Assembly: GCF_015709515.1 (NCBI RefSeq)
Contig: NZ_JADNQZ010000058.1
Location: forward strand, 310,001 to 374,000
DNA: 64,000 bases
Direction of reading: 5' to 3'
Source of the DNA: Methylocystis sp. H62
Lineage (GTDB): Bacteria > Pseudomonadota > Alphaproteobacteria > Rhizobiales > Beijerinckiaceae
This document shows, one piece after another, positions 47,092 through 56,667 of the stretch. The notes under the pieces were generated by a model. That model worked only from the letters and a program-made list of their open reading frames with translations, had not been told where the DNA came from and ran no database searches. The translations under genes and the position numbers were made by a program. Within the stretch, counting starts at the first letter, position 1. Every line of letters begins with the position of its first letter.

Positions 47092-48261
47092 CTAAGCGGC
47101 GAGATCGGCGACGACCGCATCGAGCACCGGAAAACCTTCGGAGCTCACGCGCAGCCTGTTGTCGCGGGTGAATTCGACCAGCCCGTCGCCGATGAGTTCG
47201 CTGATGCGCGATTGCGACAGGCGCTTGCCGGTCAGCAGGAAATAGCGCTGCGGATCGACGCCTTCGCGCAGCCGCAGCCCCATCAGCAGGAATTCGTCGC
47301 CTTCCTGCTCGGACGAGAGCAATTCATCCTCGATGATGCCGTGGCCTTCGGTCTCGACGCAGGTCAGCCACATCTCGGGATGCCGCTCGGTGGACTGGGC
47401 GCGCCGACCGCGCGGCGTGACCACCCGCCCATGCGCGCCGGGACCGACGCCGACATATTCGCCGTAGCGCCAATAGACCAGATTGTGCCGACACTCCGCG
47501 CCGGGCCGCGCATGATTGGAGACTTCGTAAGCCGGCAGGCCGGCGCGGGCGGTGACTTCCTGCGTGACGTCCCAGAGCGCGCGCTGCGTTTCGACGTCGG
47601 GCAACGCCATCTTGCCGGCGTTGACCATGCGCTCGAACATCGTGTCCGGCTCGATCGTCAGCTGATAGAGCGAGACATGCTCGGGCGAACGGGTGAGCGC
47701 CAGCTCCAGCTCTTTTCGCCAGGCGGCGGCCGTCTGGCCCGTGCGGCCGTAGATCAGATCGAAGGATGTGCGCTCGAAGACCGAATTGGCGACGTCGAGC
47801 GCCATGAGGGCTTCCGCGACCGAGTGCTGCCGCCCGAGGGCGCGCAGGTCGATGTCGTTCAGAGCCTGCAAGCCGAGCGAGACACGGTTGACGCCTGCGG
47901 CTTTGAAGCCCTTGAAACGCGAGGCCTCGACGCTCGTCGGATTGGCTTCGAGCGTGATTTCGCAGTCCTTGGCGAGGGGCCAGTGGCTCGAAATCTGGGA
48001 GAGAATGGCTTGAGCCGTCGAAGGCGCCATCAATGACGGCGTGCCGCCGCCAAAGAAGATCGAGCGGACTTCGCGCCCGGGCGTCAGCGCGGCGCGATGC
48101 GCAAGCTCCGCGCTGAAGGCCTCGACGAAGCGGTCCTCGTCGACGTCGCCGCGCCTCACGTGGCTGTTGAAGTCGCAATAGGGGCATTTCGACAGGCAAA
48201 ACGGCCAATGGACATAAACGCCAAAGCCGGGGTCGAAAGCATTGCGAATCGGTGTCGCCAT
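47092..48261 (-). CDS. hemW: Radical SAM heme chaperone HemW
   Basis: Protein of 389 residues with the radical SAM C-x3-C-x2-C motif plus the extra Cys-less end typical of HemW (YVHWPFCLSKCPYCDFNSH), GGGTPSL, and VSLGLQALNDIDLRALGR. The C-terminal HemN-like domain follows. HemW binds heme and passes it to respiratory enzymes; it is not a coproporphyrinogen oxidase despite similarity to HemN. Length fits HemW. Start at ATG 48261. Confidence 0.93.
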   Translation of the reverse strand: MATPIRNAFDPGFGVYVHWPFCLSKCPYCDFNSHVRRGDVDEDRFVEAFSAELAHRAALTPGREVRSIFFGGGTPSLMAPSTAQAILSQISSHWPLAKDCEITLEANPTSVEASRFKGFKAAGVNRVSLGLQALNDIDLRALGRQHSVAEALMALDVANSVFERTSFDLIYGRTGQTAAAWRKELELALTRSPEHVSLYQLTIEPDTMFERMVNAGKMALPDVETQRALWDVTQEVTARAGLPAYEVSNHARPGAECRHNLVYWRYGEYVGVGPGAHGRVVTPRGRRAQSTERHPEMWLTCVETEGHGIIEDELLSSEQEGDEFLLMGLRLREGVDPQRYFLLTGKRLSQSRISELIGDGLVEFTRDNRLRVSSEGFPVLDAVVADLAA

Positions 48262-48337
48262 GGCCCTTTATCGCACGGAACGACGGGAAGGGCACGGCGA
48301 TGGGGGCCGGCATCGGATAAAGGCTGGGCGTTTGCGT

Positions 48338-48477
48338 ACCCCTCCCCTTTACGGGGACGGGTGGGGAAAAATTTCGCTTGAGGACGTGAGGTTCCCCGCC
48401 CGGCGATCCCGCCGCCAAGTTTACGCAGATTGCGTAAACTTGGCTGGGATCGCCGACCTCCCCGCAAAGGGGGGTAT
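48338..48477. repeat. Nested palindromic element with 13-bp perfect hairpin
   Basis: The centre is CCAAGTTTACGCA (48415-48427) facing TGCGTAAACTTGG (48431-48443) with a 3-nt loop. Around it lie GCGATCCC (48403-48410)/GGGATCGC (48446-48453), and further out TACCCCTCCCC/GGGGGGTA. It fills the divergent gap between hemW and a hypothetical gene. It looks like a mobile-type intergenic palindrome rather than a simple terminator. Confidence 0.7.
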
Positions 48478-48510
48478 CTCGCGCCAAACATTGGGATCGT
48501 GTGAGATCGT

Positions 48511-49002
48511 ATGATGGCGTTTTGGGAGGTCTTGCGGTTCTGGCGGAGGACGCCGGTGGCTCAACAGCCGGACCCAGCGATGCTGGCGATCGCCGAGGCG
48601 ATCTCCCGCAATCTCGCGGCTCTCGGCCTCTATGTCGACGCGCGGCCGTACGGGCGCGGGTTCTTTGAAATCAAAGCGTCGACCTCCTCGAAATTGATCA
48701 CCACGCCCGAGGGGACGGAGGCGTCTGGGATCGCGCTTTTGCTCGCCGGCGCCTATGAGCCGCCGTCGCTGGTTTTCGAACAGATCAACTCTTTGCAGCG
48801 CGGCTTGGGGCGGGCGATGGTGGAGGCCGTCATCGCCGGGGTAAAGGAGCGTCCCGGCGCGTTCCAGCTGCTGCGGGTCAATGATCTCTCGCCGCGCTTG
48901 CAGGACGGGCGGCGATGGTGGGAGCATGTCGCCGCGGCGCATCCGGAATTCGATTGGGTGATCACGCATGAGGAGCCGTTCGGAAGTGCGCCTAGGACGT
49001 GA
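48511..49002 (+). CDS. Hypothetical protein
   Basis: Protein of 163 residues, no family recognised. It is soluble, with an N-terminal PAMLAIAEAISRNLAALGLYVDARPYGRGFFEI stretch and ends FDWVITHEEPFG. Segments such as LQRGLGRAMVEAVIAGVKERPGA have a weak GNAT feel without a clear acetyl-CoA loop. Nearby genes give no clue. Coding is supported by length, even composition and its place in an otherwise empty stretch. Confidence 0.55.
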   Translation: MMAFWEVLRFWRRTPVAQQPDPAMLAIAEAISRNLAALGLYVDARPYGRGFFEIKASTSSKLITTPEGTEASGIALLLAGAYEPPSLVFEQINSLQRGLGRAMVEAVIAGVKERPGAFQLLRVNDLSPRLQDGRRWWEHVAAAHPEFDWVITHEEPFGSAPRT

Positions 49003-49087
49003 GCGGCGGGGTTTTGACGCGCTGTCTTTTCTCCGCTCAAGGCATGCCGCACGGCGCTCGGCGCCCGCTGTCCAAGCTGTGCAGACA

Positions 49088-49666
49088 GTGAGCGAGATCG
49101 AAAACGCGCCCGATTTCTTAAGGAAGCGGCAAACGCTCGCGGCGCTCGTGGCGGAGTTCGGCTGCGACGTCAGCAAAGTGACCCTCAGCCCACAGAAAAA
49201 GACGTTCAACTATCTTGGCCAAAGCTTCACTTCGGAGGGACAGTCCTTTCCCGACGGCCGCATTGAAATCTATTTCGACCCGAACATGAGCCACGCGCGC
49301 CTTGGCTGCTGCCTTGCGCATGAACTGCAGCATGTGCGCTATTTTTTTGTGCGCGACGCCTATCGTGCAGAAAAGTCGGACGGACCTCTGCATCGCCGCT
49401 TCGCCAAATATACGCCGAAACTGCTCGCGGCGCAGCGCGGCGTCTCCAATTATTCGAACGAACATTGGGACGCCTGGAAAGGCGAAGCGCCGCCGAAGCT
49501 CTTCTCTCTCGAATTGGAGGAGGGGGAAAGCGAGCCCATCAATGAGACGATCGCGGAGGTCGCCAAGGCGCTCTACAATTGGGGGCCGGACGTGCGCATC
49601 AACGCTCTGTGGAAAGAGCTGCACGACGCGATCAATGAAGAATATGCCGCGCTGCGAAGCGCGTAG
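49088..49666 (+). CDS. Putative HExxH metallopeptidase-like protein
   Basis: About 192 residues. A zinc-peptidase-like motif HELQHVRYFF (HExxH-like with Leu-Gln between) lies mid-protein, preceded by the strand IEIYFDPNMSHARLGCCLA. Several acidic residues follow, including EPINETIAEV, which could give a third ligand. No named family recognised. The start is uncertain: GTG 49088 is chosen because the longer version (ATG 48968) begins with an Arg-rich stretch overlapping the previous gene. Enzyme activity is an inference. Confidence 0.55.
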   Translation: MSEIENAPDFLRKRQTLAALVAEFGCDVSKVTLSPQKKTFNYLGQSFTSEGQSFPDGRIEIYFDPNMSHARLGCCLAHELQHVRYFFVRDAYRAEKSDGPLHRRFAKYTPKLLAAQRGVSNYSNEHWDAWKGEAPPKLFSLELEEGESEPINETIAEVAKALYNWGPDVRINALWKELHDAINEEYAALRSA

Positions 49667-49678
49667 GGCGCCGCACAT

Positions 49679-50767
49679 TCACGGCTTGCGTTCACGTTTG
49701 AGCAGCTCGCGTTTGCGCTCCACGCCCCAATAGTAGCCGGAAAGTGCGCCGTCGCTGCGCACGACACGATGGCAAGGAACCGCGAGCGACACCGGATTGG
49801 CCGCGCAGGCGCCCGCCACCGCGCGCGTCGCCTTCGGCGCGCCGATGCGTTTCGCAATGTCGGCATAGCTCGCCGTTGCTCCCGCCGGAATGTCGCGCAG
49901 CGCGGCCCAGACGCGCTGCTGAAAGGCCGTGCCGCGCATATCGAGCGGCAGATCGAAAGATGATTGTGGCCGCTCCACCATGCCGACCGCCGCGGCGACA
50001 TAGCGTTCGAACGACTCATCGCCGCCGATGAGAGTCGCGCGCGGAAATCGATGTTGCAGATCGCGCAGCAGTTCTTCAGGGTCGTCGCCGAGCGAAATGG
50101 CGCAAACGCCCTTCGTGCTGGCCGCGACGAGCACCGCGCCCAGAGACGATTGGCCGATGGCGAAGCGAATGGCTTCGCGCGGCGCCCCGGCGCGATAGGC
50201 GCTTGCCGTCATGCCCAACGTGTCCTGCGCCGTTGCGTAGAACCGCGCGCTTGAATGATAGCCCGAGCCATAGATTGCATCTGTCACGGTGCGGCTTTCC
50301 TTCAGTTCTTCGTGCAGGCGCGTGCGCCGGTGCGCCTGAGCATAGGCCTTGGGCGTGACGCCACAAATGCGCGAAAACAGTCGGTGGAAGTGATAGGAGC
50401 TAAGTCCGGCGCCGCGCGCCAACTGCGCGAGCGTCGGCGGCGCTTCGGCCGCTTCGATCATTCGGCAGGCCCGGGCGATCTTCGCTGCATCCTGTTCCTG
50501 TTGCGGCGGCGCCTCTGGCCGACAACGGCGGCACGGACGAAACCCTGCCGCCTCCGCTTCGGCGGCCGTGGCGCAAAAGCGCACATTGGCGCGCTTCGCC
50601 GGCCGCGAGGGGCAGGAGGGACGGCAATAGACGCCGGTCGTTTCGACGCAATAGTAAAAGTCGCCGTCTCGGCGCGCATCGCGCGCGACAACCGCCGCCC
50701 AGCGCGTCTCATCGAGGTCGAGCGAATGTGCCTGCGTCGGGTCGTTCGTCTGCATGTCGCGCATCAT
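49679..50767 (-). CDS. ada: Bifunctional Ada: methylphosphotriester-DNA acceptor, AraC-type activator and O6-alkylguanine-DNA methyltransferase
   Basis: Protein of 362 residues in three parts: N-terminal zinc/phosphotriester domain with FYYCVETTGVYCRPSC and FRPCRRCRP, AraC-type helix-turn-helix (LARGAGLSSYHFHRLFSRICGVTPKAY), and C-terminal methyltransferase with the acceptor Cys in SLAVPCHRVVRSDGALSGY. All acceptor cysteines are present. Methylation of the N-terminal domain turns it into an activator of alkylation repair genes, normally including ada itself. An alkB neighbour is absent. Confidence 0.96.
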   Translation of the reverse strand: MMRDMQTNDPTQAHSLDLDETRWAAVVARDARRDGDFYYCVETTGVYCRPSCPSRPAKRANVRFCATAAEAEAAGFRPCRRCRPEAPPQQEQDAAKIARACRMIEAAEAPPTLAQLARGAGLSSYHFHRLFSRICGVTPKAYAQAHRRTRLHEELKESRTVTDAIYGSGYHSSARFYATAQDTLGMTASAYRAGAPREAIRFAIGQSSLGAVLVAASTKGVCAISLGDDPEELLRDLQHRFPRATLIGGDESFERYVAAAVGMVERPQSSFDLPLDMRGTAFQQRVWAALRDIPAGATASYADIAKRIGAPKATRAVAGACAANPVSLAVPCHRVVRSDGALSGYYWGVERKRELLKRERKP

Positions 50768-50863
50768 CGAACTTTTGCGCCCACCGCCGCAATGCGTTTC
50801 TTGCTGTCAAATCGAAATTGGCTGACAGTCCTTGGACGGTCCTAAGAAGCGAGCGGACTGGAA

Positions 50864-51889
50864 ATGGCGCGAAAAAGTTACGACGCCGCCTTTACGCGCC
50901 GGGCGGCGATCGCCGGCGCCGGCGCAAGCCTTGCCGGCTTCCGCGCGCGCGCTGCAACAGCCTCGACCCTGCTCGTCACGCACCGTGCGGCGCTGGCGCA
51001 TGACATGGGGCCGGCGCATGTCGAGCGGCCGGAGCGCCTTCGGGCGGTTCTGCGCGCGCTTGACGACCCGCGCTTCGCCGGCCTCATGCGCGCCGAGGCG
51101 CCTTTAGCGGCGCAGGAAACTTTGTTGCGCGCGCATAGTTTTGAACACCTCGCGCATCTTGCGCAATCGGCGCCTGCAGAGGGATATGCGCATATAGGTC
51201 CGGACATCGTCATGAACGGCGCCACGCATGAAGCGGCGCTGCGCGCAGCCGGGGGCGCGCTGGCGGCCGTCGATGCGGTGATGCGCGGCGACGCCAAGAA
51301 CGCGTTCGTCACCATGCGGCCGCCGGGACATCATGCGACGCGCGATGCGCCGATGGGCTTTTGCTTTTTCAATAACGCCGCCGTGGCGGCGCTGCGTGCG
51401 CGCGCGGCGCATGGCGCGTCGCGCATCGCCATCGTCGATTTTGACGTGCATCACGGCAATGGCGTGCAGGAGATTTTCTGGAGCGATCGAAACGTGCTTT
51501 ACGCGTCGACGCATCAGATGCCGCTCTATCCCGGAACTGGCGCGGTGAGCGAAACCGGCGCGCATGACACGATCGTCAACGCGCCGCTCGCAAAGGGCGA
51601 CGGCGGCGCGCAATTTCGCGAGGCGCTGGCGTCTCGCATTCTGCCGCGTGTCGAGGCGTTTTCGCCCGATCTCATCATTCTTTGCGCCGGATTCGACGCC
51701 CATCTTCACGATCCGCTTGGCGGATTAAGATTCGTCGACGAAGATTTCAGGGACGTCACGCTGCGCGTGATGGAGATCGCCGCGCGACGTTGCAAGGGAC
51801 GCATCGTCTCACTGCTCGAGGGCGGCTATCGGCCGGAAGATCTCGCGCGCAGCGCTGCGGCGCATGTCGGCGCCTTGATGGAAGCGTGA
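50864..51889 (+). CDS. Histone-deacetylase-like protein with Tat-type signal
   Basis: Protein of 341 residues of the HDAC/acetylpolyamine amidohydrolase family: RPPGHHATRDAPMGFCFFNN, the zinc-site DFDVHHGNG, and ILCAGFDAHLHDPLGG. The N-terminus has a twin-arginine motif and hydrophobic stretch (FTRRAAIAGAGASLAG followed by ARA), predicting export by Tat. Most bacterial members of this family are cytoplasmic, so a periplasmic location would be unusual. Possible substrates are acetylated polyamines or small amides. Start at ATG 50864. Confidence 0.85.
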   Translation: MARKSYDAAFTRRAAIAGAGASLAGFRARAATASTLLVTHRAALAHDMGPAHVERPERLRAVLRALDDPRFAGLMRAEAPLAAQETLLRAHSFEHLAHLAQSAPAEGYAHIGPDIVMNGATHEAALRAAGGALAAVDAVMRGDAKNAFVTMRPPGHHATRDAPMGFCFFNNAAVAALRARAAHGASRIAIVDFDVHHGNGVQEIFWSDRNVLYASTHQMPLYPGTGAVSETGAHDTIVNAPLAKGDGGAQFREALASRILPRVEAFSPDLIILCAGFDAHLHDPLGGLRFVDEDFRDVTLRVMEIAARRCKGRIVSLLEGGYRPEDLARSAAAHVGALMEA

Positions 51890-51903
51890 ATCGGTTTGCG
51901 GTT

Positions 51904-52014
51904 TGTCCTTCCCGGCGGACGTAAGTCCGACCGGGAATCCAGAACGACTTCCAAAATGCTTGTTGCGACTCTGGATTCCCGATCGCTTCGCTTTAAGCGA
52001 AGCGTCGGGAATGA
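51904..52014. repeat. Intergenic palindromic repeat, copy B
   Basis: Same element as the one at 40535-40665: CTTCCCGGCGGAC start, CCGGGAATCCAGA (inner arm), TCTGGATTCCCGATCGC, ending TCGGGAATGACA. Lies between convergent HDAC-like and hisG genes. Sequence between inner arms is not conserved with copy A. Confidence 0.8.
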
Positions 52015-52016
52015 CA

Positions 52017-52991
52017 TCAGCCAAGCCGCGCCGCCAGCTTGCTCCACAAGGCGTTCTCCGCCTGGAAGATATAATCGAGCCGCGCGCTGGTGACGCTTTT
52101 GGCGCCTCGGGCGATCAGCCAGTCGGCGAGCGCCGCAACCTTTTTCGCCGGGCAGGAGAACGTCGCTGACCCGTCGTCGATGTCGCGCAATCCGGCGCCG
52201 AAGTTCGCTTCCGCTTCTTTCAGGATATGTTCGCTAAGCGTAGGCAGGCTTGCGCGCACGTCGCGGGTCGTGCGCGCTTCTTCTTCCGCGGCGATGCGCG
52301 AGAGAATGACGCGCGCCGCTTCGCGCGCCGCATTGTCCCAAGGCGCCGTCAGCGAGGCGACGAGATTGGCCTGCGAGCGCAGAATGACGCCGTCCTCGAT
52401 GATCTTCAACGCATTCGCTGCGAGCGTCGCGCCTGTCGTCGTGATGTCCACGATGAGATCGGCGGAGCCTGCGGCGGGCGCGCCTTCGGTGGCGCCGGAG
52501 CTCTCGACGATGCGATAGTCCGATACGTCATGAGTAGCGAAGAAGCGCCGCGTTGTATTGATGTATTTCGTCGCGACGCGCAGCCCGCGGCCGTGGCGCG
52601 CGCGAAATCCATCGGCGACGTCGGCGAGATCGCTCATATAGCGCACGTCGATCCAGGCTTGCGGAACCGCGACGACGACATTCGCGGCGCCAAAGCCCAG
52701 CGGCGCGAGAAGCTCCACTTTCTTGTCGGCGTCGGCGATCTCCTCGCGCACCAGATCCTCGCCGGTGACGCCGAGATGGGCTTCGCCCAAGGCCAGCCGG
52801 CGCGTAATCTCGGAAGCGGAGAGATAGGCGACTTCCGCGCCTTCGACTCCGGCGACGGCGCCGCGATAGTCGCGCGCGCCGCGGCCTTGCGTCAGCTCCA
52901 GACCGGCGCGCGCGAAGAAGGCTGCGGCGTTCTCCTGCAGCCGGCCTTTTGACGGGGAGGCGATGATGAGTTTTTGCGCGGGCGTCATCAT
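52017..52991 (-). CDS. hisG: ATP phosphoribosyltransferase catalytic subunit
   Basis: First enzyme of histidine synthesis: condenses ATP with PRPP. The 324-residue protein has [18 protein letters not shown] at the start, the LGVTGEDLV segment, and the PRPP-binding [20 protein letters not shown] region. Length matches the hyphomicrobial HisG type that works with HisZ, and hisZ overlaps it by 4 bp upstream, supporting this. Confidence 0.94.
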   Translation of the reverse strand: MMTPAQKLIIASPSKGRLQENAAAFFARAGLELTQGRGARDYRGAVAGVEGAEVAYLSASEITRRLALGEAHLGVTGEDLVREEIADADKKVELLAPLGFGAANVVVAVPQAWIDVRYMSDLADVADGFRARHGRGLRVATKYINTTRRFFATHDVSDYRIVESSGATEGAPAAGSADLIVDITTTGATLAANALKIIEDGVILRSQANLVASLTAPWDNAAREAARVILSRIAAEEEARTTRDVRASLPTLSEHILKEAEANFGAGLRDIDDGSATFSCPAKKVAALADWLIARGAKSVTSARLDYIFQAENALWSKLAARLG

Positions 52992-54133
52992 GCTTGTCTC
53001 GCGCTCGGGGAAAGACGGTCGATCCAGATGGCGGCGCCGACGGCAGGGATGTCCGACGCCGCGCCGAGCGTCTTGAGCAGTCGGTCGTAGCGTCCGCCGC
53101 CGATCACCGGCGCGCCGTCGCTGGAGTGGCGGGCCTCGAAAACGAAGCCCGTGTAATAATCGAGATGACGCGCAAAACTTGCCGAAAAGCGGATCTCGTG
53201 AATCGTAAGGCCGCGCGCGCTAATGGCCTCAGCGCGCGCGTCAAACGCGTCCAGCGCGGCGGAGAGGTCAAGCTGCGCGTCGGCGGCCAGTCGACGCATG
53301 GCTGCGGAAGCTGACTCGGGCGCGCCTTCGATGGCGAAAAAAGTCTCCGCCAGCGCGCGCGTTTCGTTGGAAACGCCCGCGCCTTCGGCGAGCGTCGCCT
53401 GATCGAGAAAGCGTTCGGCGATTTCAGCCGCGCTGCGGCCGCCGACGGCGGTGATGCCGGCGATCGACAGCAGATCCTCGACGAGACGGCGCGCATCCGA
53501 CGGGTCGACTTTCGTCAGGGCCGCCAATACGCCCGACTGTTCCGATCCGCCATTGCGTTCGGGCGCCGCAAAAATATCGGATATTCTCTGGCCGCGCGCG
53601 TGCCCGGCCGCCAGACGCCGGCGCCAGACCGGCGGCATCTCAAGCCGTTCGAGGAAGGCGGCGACGAGACCGGCGTCGCCGATCAGAACCTTGAGCGCCG
53701 TCGCGCCGACCGCCGCCGCGGCGTCGAGGGAAGCAGCCAGAATTTCGGCGTCCGCGGCTTCGCGGTCCGGGCGGCCGAAGCTCTCCAGCCCGGCCTGCAG
53801 AAACTCGCCGTCGCCCGTCGCGCCATGTTCAGGCGCCCGAAAGATCGAGCCCCCATACGCATAGGCCGCCGGATCGCCCGCCCGAGCGGAGGCGAGGTAA
53901 TCGAGGCAGACGGGAATCGTATATTCCGGCCGCAGACAAAATTCAGCACCCGAGCCATCGCTCGTCAGGTAAAGCCGACCGCGGAAATCCTCGCCGGATC
54001 GATCCAGAAAGACATGCGCCGGCTGCAGGAGGCGCGGCTCGCAGCGTGTGAACCCCTCGCGCGCGAAATGCGCAAGGATGGCCGCAAGGCTCGTAGCTTC
54101 GCGTTCTGCTGAAGTGGCGGTGACGGCGTTCAA
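52988..54133 (-). CDS. hisZ: ATP phosphoribosyltransferase regulatory subunit
   Basis: HisRS-like paralogue without aminoacylation, required by HisG. About 381 residues with class II synthetase-like motifs: [22 protein letters not shown] (motif 2-like), [14 protein letters not shown], and [16 protein letters not shown] near the end. TTG 54133 with GAGGG upstream is preferred; a longer open frame (to 54247) has a low-quality N-terminus. It overlaps hisG (ATGA). Confidence 0.9.
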   Translation of the reverse strand: MNAVTATSAEREATSLAAILAHFAREGFTRCEPRLLQPAHVFLDRSGEDFRGRLYLTSDGSGAEFCLRPEYTIPVCLDYLASARAGDPAAYAYGGSIFRAPEHGATGDGEFLQAGLESFGRPDREAADAEILAASLDAAAAVGATALKVLIGDAGLVAAFLERLEMPPVWRRRLAAGHARGQRISDIFAAPERNGGSEQSGVLAALTKVDPSDARRLVEDLLSIAGITAVGGRSAAEIAERFLDQATLAEGAGVSNETRALAETFFAIEGAPESASAAMRRLAADAQLDLSAALDAFDARAEAISARGLTIHEIRFSASFARHLDYYTGFVFEARHSSDGAPVIGGGRYDRLLKTLGAASDIPAVGAAIWIDRLSPSARQA

Positions 54134-54444
54134 GCGCAAATCCCTCGAATTTGCGCTCTCTTTAGCAAGTGCGCCGCGCGCGCGCACCCCTGCTCCGGGC
54201 GAAAGGTGAACGCCGTAAGGCAAAGGCCGCGGTCCGGAGCCTTGCATCCCGCGCGCTCGTCTGCCAAATAAGGGGTCGGGAGGTTGGCGGTGGACGCTTC
54301 ACTCGCCAACCGGGTCAGGTCCGGAAGGAAGCAGCCCTAACGAGCTTGGGCGGGTCTTCGTTCAGCCTCCCACCTTCTTCGGCGAGCAGCGAATGGCGTG
54401 GCGCAATATACTGCGCTGTTCGTCGCTCGTCTGCCGCCGGATGG
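54134..54444. other. Divergent hisZ/dnaX intergenic region
   Basis: The 311-bp gap between hisZ (minus) and dnaX (plus) holds the SRP RNA gene and the leader of dnaX. Nothing else was recognised. Confidence 0.7.
54272..54375 (+). ncRNA. ffs: Signal recognition particle RNA (4.5S, bacterial small type)
   Basis: Contains the invariant SRP apical core GGTCAGGTCCGGAAGGAAGC and the matching AGCAGCCC. The outer stem pairs GGGAGG (54278-54283) with CCTCCC (54366-54371). The length is about 100 nt. It lies upstream of dnaX on the same strand, a common arrangement. Exact ends are approximate. Confidence 0.93.
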
Positions 54445-56322
54445 ATGCAGATGGACCACGAGCACGATCCGCCGAGGCCATCGCTGGGGCCCGATGACGG
54501 ACCTTCGCTGTTTGGCGCCGATCAGGCGCCGCCGTTGGCCTATCGCGTGCTGGCGCGCAAATATCGACCGACCACCTTCGCAGACCTGATCGGCCAAGAG
54601 CCGATGGTGCGCACGCTCGAAAACGCCTTCGATCTCAACCGAATTCATCAGGCCTATCTGCTCACCGGCGTGCGGGGCGTCGGCAAGACGACGACCGCCC
54701 GCATCCTCGCGCGCGCGTTCAACTATGAACTGCCGGCAGGAGACGCGCGGCCCGCGATCAATCAGCCGACGATCCATATGGAGGAGCTCGGCGTCCACTG
54801 TCAGGCGATCATCGACTCGCGCCATGTCGACGTGCTCGAAATGGACGCCGCCTCGCACACGGGCATCGACGACATCCGCGAGATCATCGACAACGCCCGT
54901 TACCGCCCGGTGATGGCGCGGACCAAAGTCTACATCATCGACGAAGTGCACATGCTCTCGAAGGCCGCGTTCAACGGTCTCTTAAAGACGCTCGAAGAGC
55001 CGCCCGAGCATGTGAAGTTCATCTTCGCGACGACCGAAATCGACAAGGTGCCGGTGACGGTGCGCTCGCGCTGCCAGCGCTTTGATCTGCGCCGCATCGA
55101 CGCCGGTCTGCTCGCCAATCATCTGCTTGGCGTCTGCAAGGCCGAGGGCGTCGCCATCGAGCCGGATGCGCTCGCCATGATCGCGCGCGCGGCGGAAGGC
55201 TCGGCGCGCGATGCGCTGTCCTTGCTCGATCAGGCGATCGCCTATGGCGCGGGGCATTCGGGGGGCGGCGCGATCGCCGCCGAGGATCTGCGGCTGATGC
55301 TCGGCGTCGCCGATAAGGCGCGAATCATCGACCTTTTCGAAGCGGCGATGTCGGGCGATATCGCCAAGGCGATCGCCATTCTCGAAGATCAGTATAACGG
55401 CGGCGCCGATCCGGCGCAGGTGCTGCTCGAACTCGCCGAATTCACGCATCTCGCGACGCGCCTGAAGCTTGCGCCGGAGACCGCCCAGTCGGCGGCGCTG
55501 ACGCCCGAAGAGAAACGTCGCGGCGAAGACGCGGCGACGCGCCTTTCCGTTCCCACGCTCACGCGCGCCTGGCAGATCTTGATGAAAGGCGTCGACGAAT
55601 TGCGCGGCGCGCAGCGACCGTTGGCGGCCGCCGACATGGTGCTCGTTAGGCTCGCTTACGCCGCCGACATGCCGTCGCCGGCGGAGACGCTGCGCCGCCT
55701 GGGGTTTGGCGAGAACGCATCGAGCGCCGACTCCGCGGCGCCTTCAACGCGAAGCGCAGGGCCCGCCGGACCCGCCGCTGCGCCGCAAGCGCGCAGCGGC
55801 GGCCAGGGACTCGCGCCCGCGCCGCGCGCCGCTACGCCTCAGCCCACTGCAGCGCCGGCGCCAAGATCTGCAACGCCGGAACCAGGACTCATCATCGAGA
55901 GCTTCGACGCGCTTGTCGCGCTCGCCGCGCAGAAGCGGGACATGCGCCTCAAGATAGGGCTCGAATCCGAAGTGCGGCTGGTGCGGTTTGAACATGCACG
56001 GATCGAGTTTGAGCTTGCGCCGGGCGGCGCGCGTGAACTGGCGTCGACTCTGATGCAGAGGCTTCAGGCCTGGACCGGCGAGCGCTGGATGGTGTCGGTC
56101 GTCGCCTCCGGCGGCGCGCCGACGCTCAAGGAACAGCGCGACGCGGAGGAGCGCAAGCGCCGCTCCTCGCTCGAATCAGATCCGCTCGTTGCGAGCGTTC
56201 TTGCGCGTTTTCCCGGCGCGCAGATCGTCGCCGTTCGGGGCAGGGACGAGGGCGCGGCGTCCACCGAAACGCTCTATGATGACGCGTCGCCAATCGAGGA
56301 AGACGACGGAGAAGCGCAATGA
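54445..56322 (+). CDS. dnaX: DNA polymerase III subunit gamma/tau
   Basis: Clamp-loader ATPase, 625 residues. Features: RKYRPTTFADLIGQ, Walker A GVRGVGKTTTAR, Walker B YIIDEVHMLS, sensor region FATTEIDKVPVTVRSRCQRF, then an Ala/Pro-rich linker (about 435-490) and a tau C-terminal domain that binds polymerase alpha. As in many alphaproteobacteria, the four-Cys zinc module after Walker A is reduced. Two near starts exist (ATG 54445 and 54451). ybaB overlaps its end. Confidence 0.95.
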   Translation: MQMDHEHDPPRPSLGPDDGPSLFGADQAPPLAYRVLARKYRPTTFADLIGQEPMVRTLENAFDLNRIHQAYLLTGVRGVGKTTTARILARAFNYELPAGDARPAINQPTIHMEELGVHCQAIIDSRHVDVLEMDAASHTGIDDIREIIDNARYRPVMARTKVYIIDEVHMLSKAAFNGLLKTLEEPPEHVKFIFATTEIDKVPVTVRSRCQRFDLRRIDAGLLANHLLGVCKAEGVAIEPDALAMIARAAEGSARDALSLLDQAIAYGAGHSGGGAIAAEDLRLMLGVADKARIIDLFEAAMSGDIAKAIAILEDQYNGGADPAQVLLELAEFTHLATRLKLAPETAQSAALTPEEKRRGEDAATRLSVPTLTRAWQILMKGVDELRGAQRPLAAADMVLVRLAYAADMPSPAETLRRLGFGENASSADSAAPSTRSAGPAGPAAAPQARSGGQGLAPAPRAATPQPTAAPAPRSATPEPGLIIESFDALVALAAQKRDMRLKIGLESEVRLVRFEHARIEFELAPGGARELASTLMQRLQAWTGERWMVSVVASGGAPTLKEQRDAEERKRRSSLESDPLVASVLARFPGAQIVAVRGRDEGAASTETLYDDASPIEEDDGEAQ

Positions 56323-56642
56323 TGGACTTCATGGGCCTGATGAAGCAGGCGCAGCAGATGCAGGCCAAAATGGCCGAAGCGCAGCTGGAGCTCGAACAGA
56401 CGGTCGTCGAAGGCGAGGCGGGCGGCGGCATGGTGAGGGTCGCGCTCACCGCGAAAGGCGGGATGAAAAGCATCTCCATCGACCCCAGTCTGTTGACTCC
56501 CGACGAGAAGGAAATTCTCCAAGACCTGATCCTCACGGCCCACATGCAGGCGCGCGCCAAAGCCGAGGAGGCCATGGCCGAAAAGATGAAAGCGCTCACC
56601 GGCGGGTTGCCGTTGCCGCCAGGCTTCAAACTGCCGTTCTGA
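56319..56642 (+). CDS. ybaB: Nucleoid-associated protein YbaB/EbfC
   Basis: Small DNA-binding dimer, 107 residues: MDFMGLMKQAQQMQAKMAEAQ helix, then the beta part GMVRVALTAKGGMKSISIDP and the C-terminal helix. dnaX-ybaB-recR is a near-universal gene order, seen here too. The ATG overlaps the dnaX stop. Confidence 0.96.
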   Translation: MMDFMGLMKQAQQMQAKMAEAQLELEQTVVEGEAGGGMVRVALTAKGGMKSISIDPSLLTPDEKEILQDLILTAHMQARAKAEEAMAEKMKALTGGLPLPPGFKLPF

Positions 56643-56667
56643 TGCGTATTGCTGCGATTCTCGCGTT

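Noticed and set aside
47092-48261. Coproporphyrinogen III oxidase HemN
   Set aside because: Length and the HemW-type N-terminus fit the heme chaperone HemW better.
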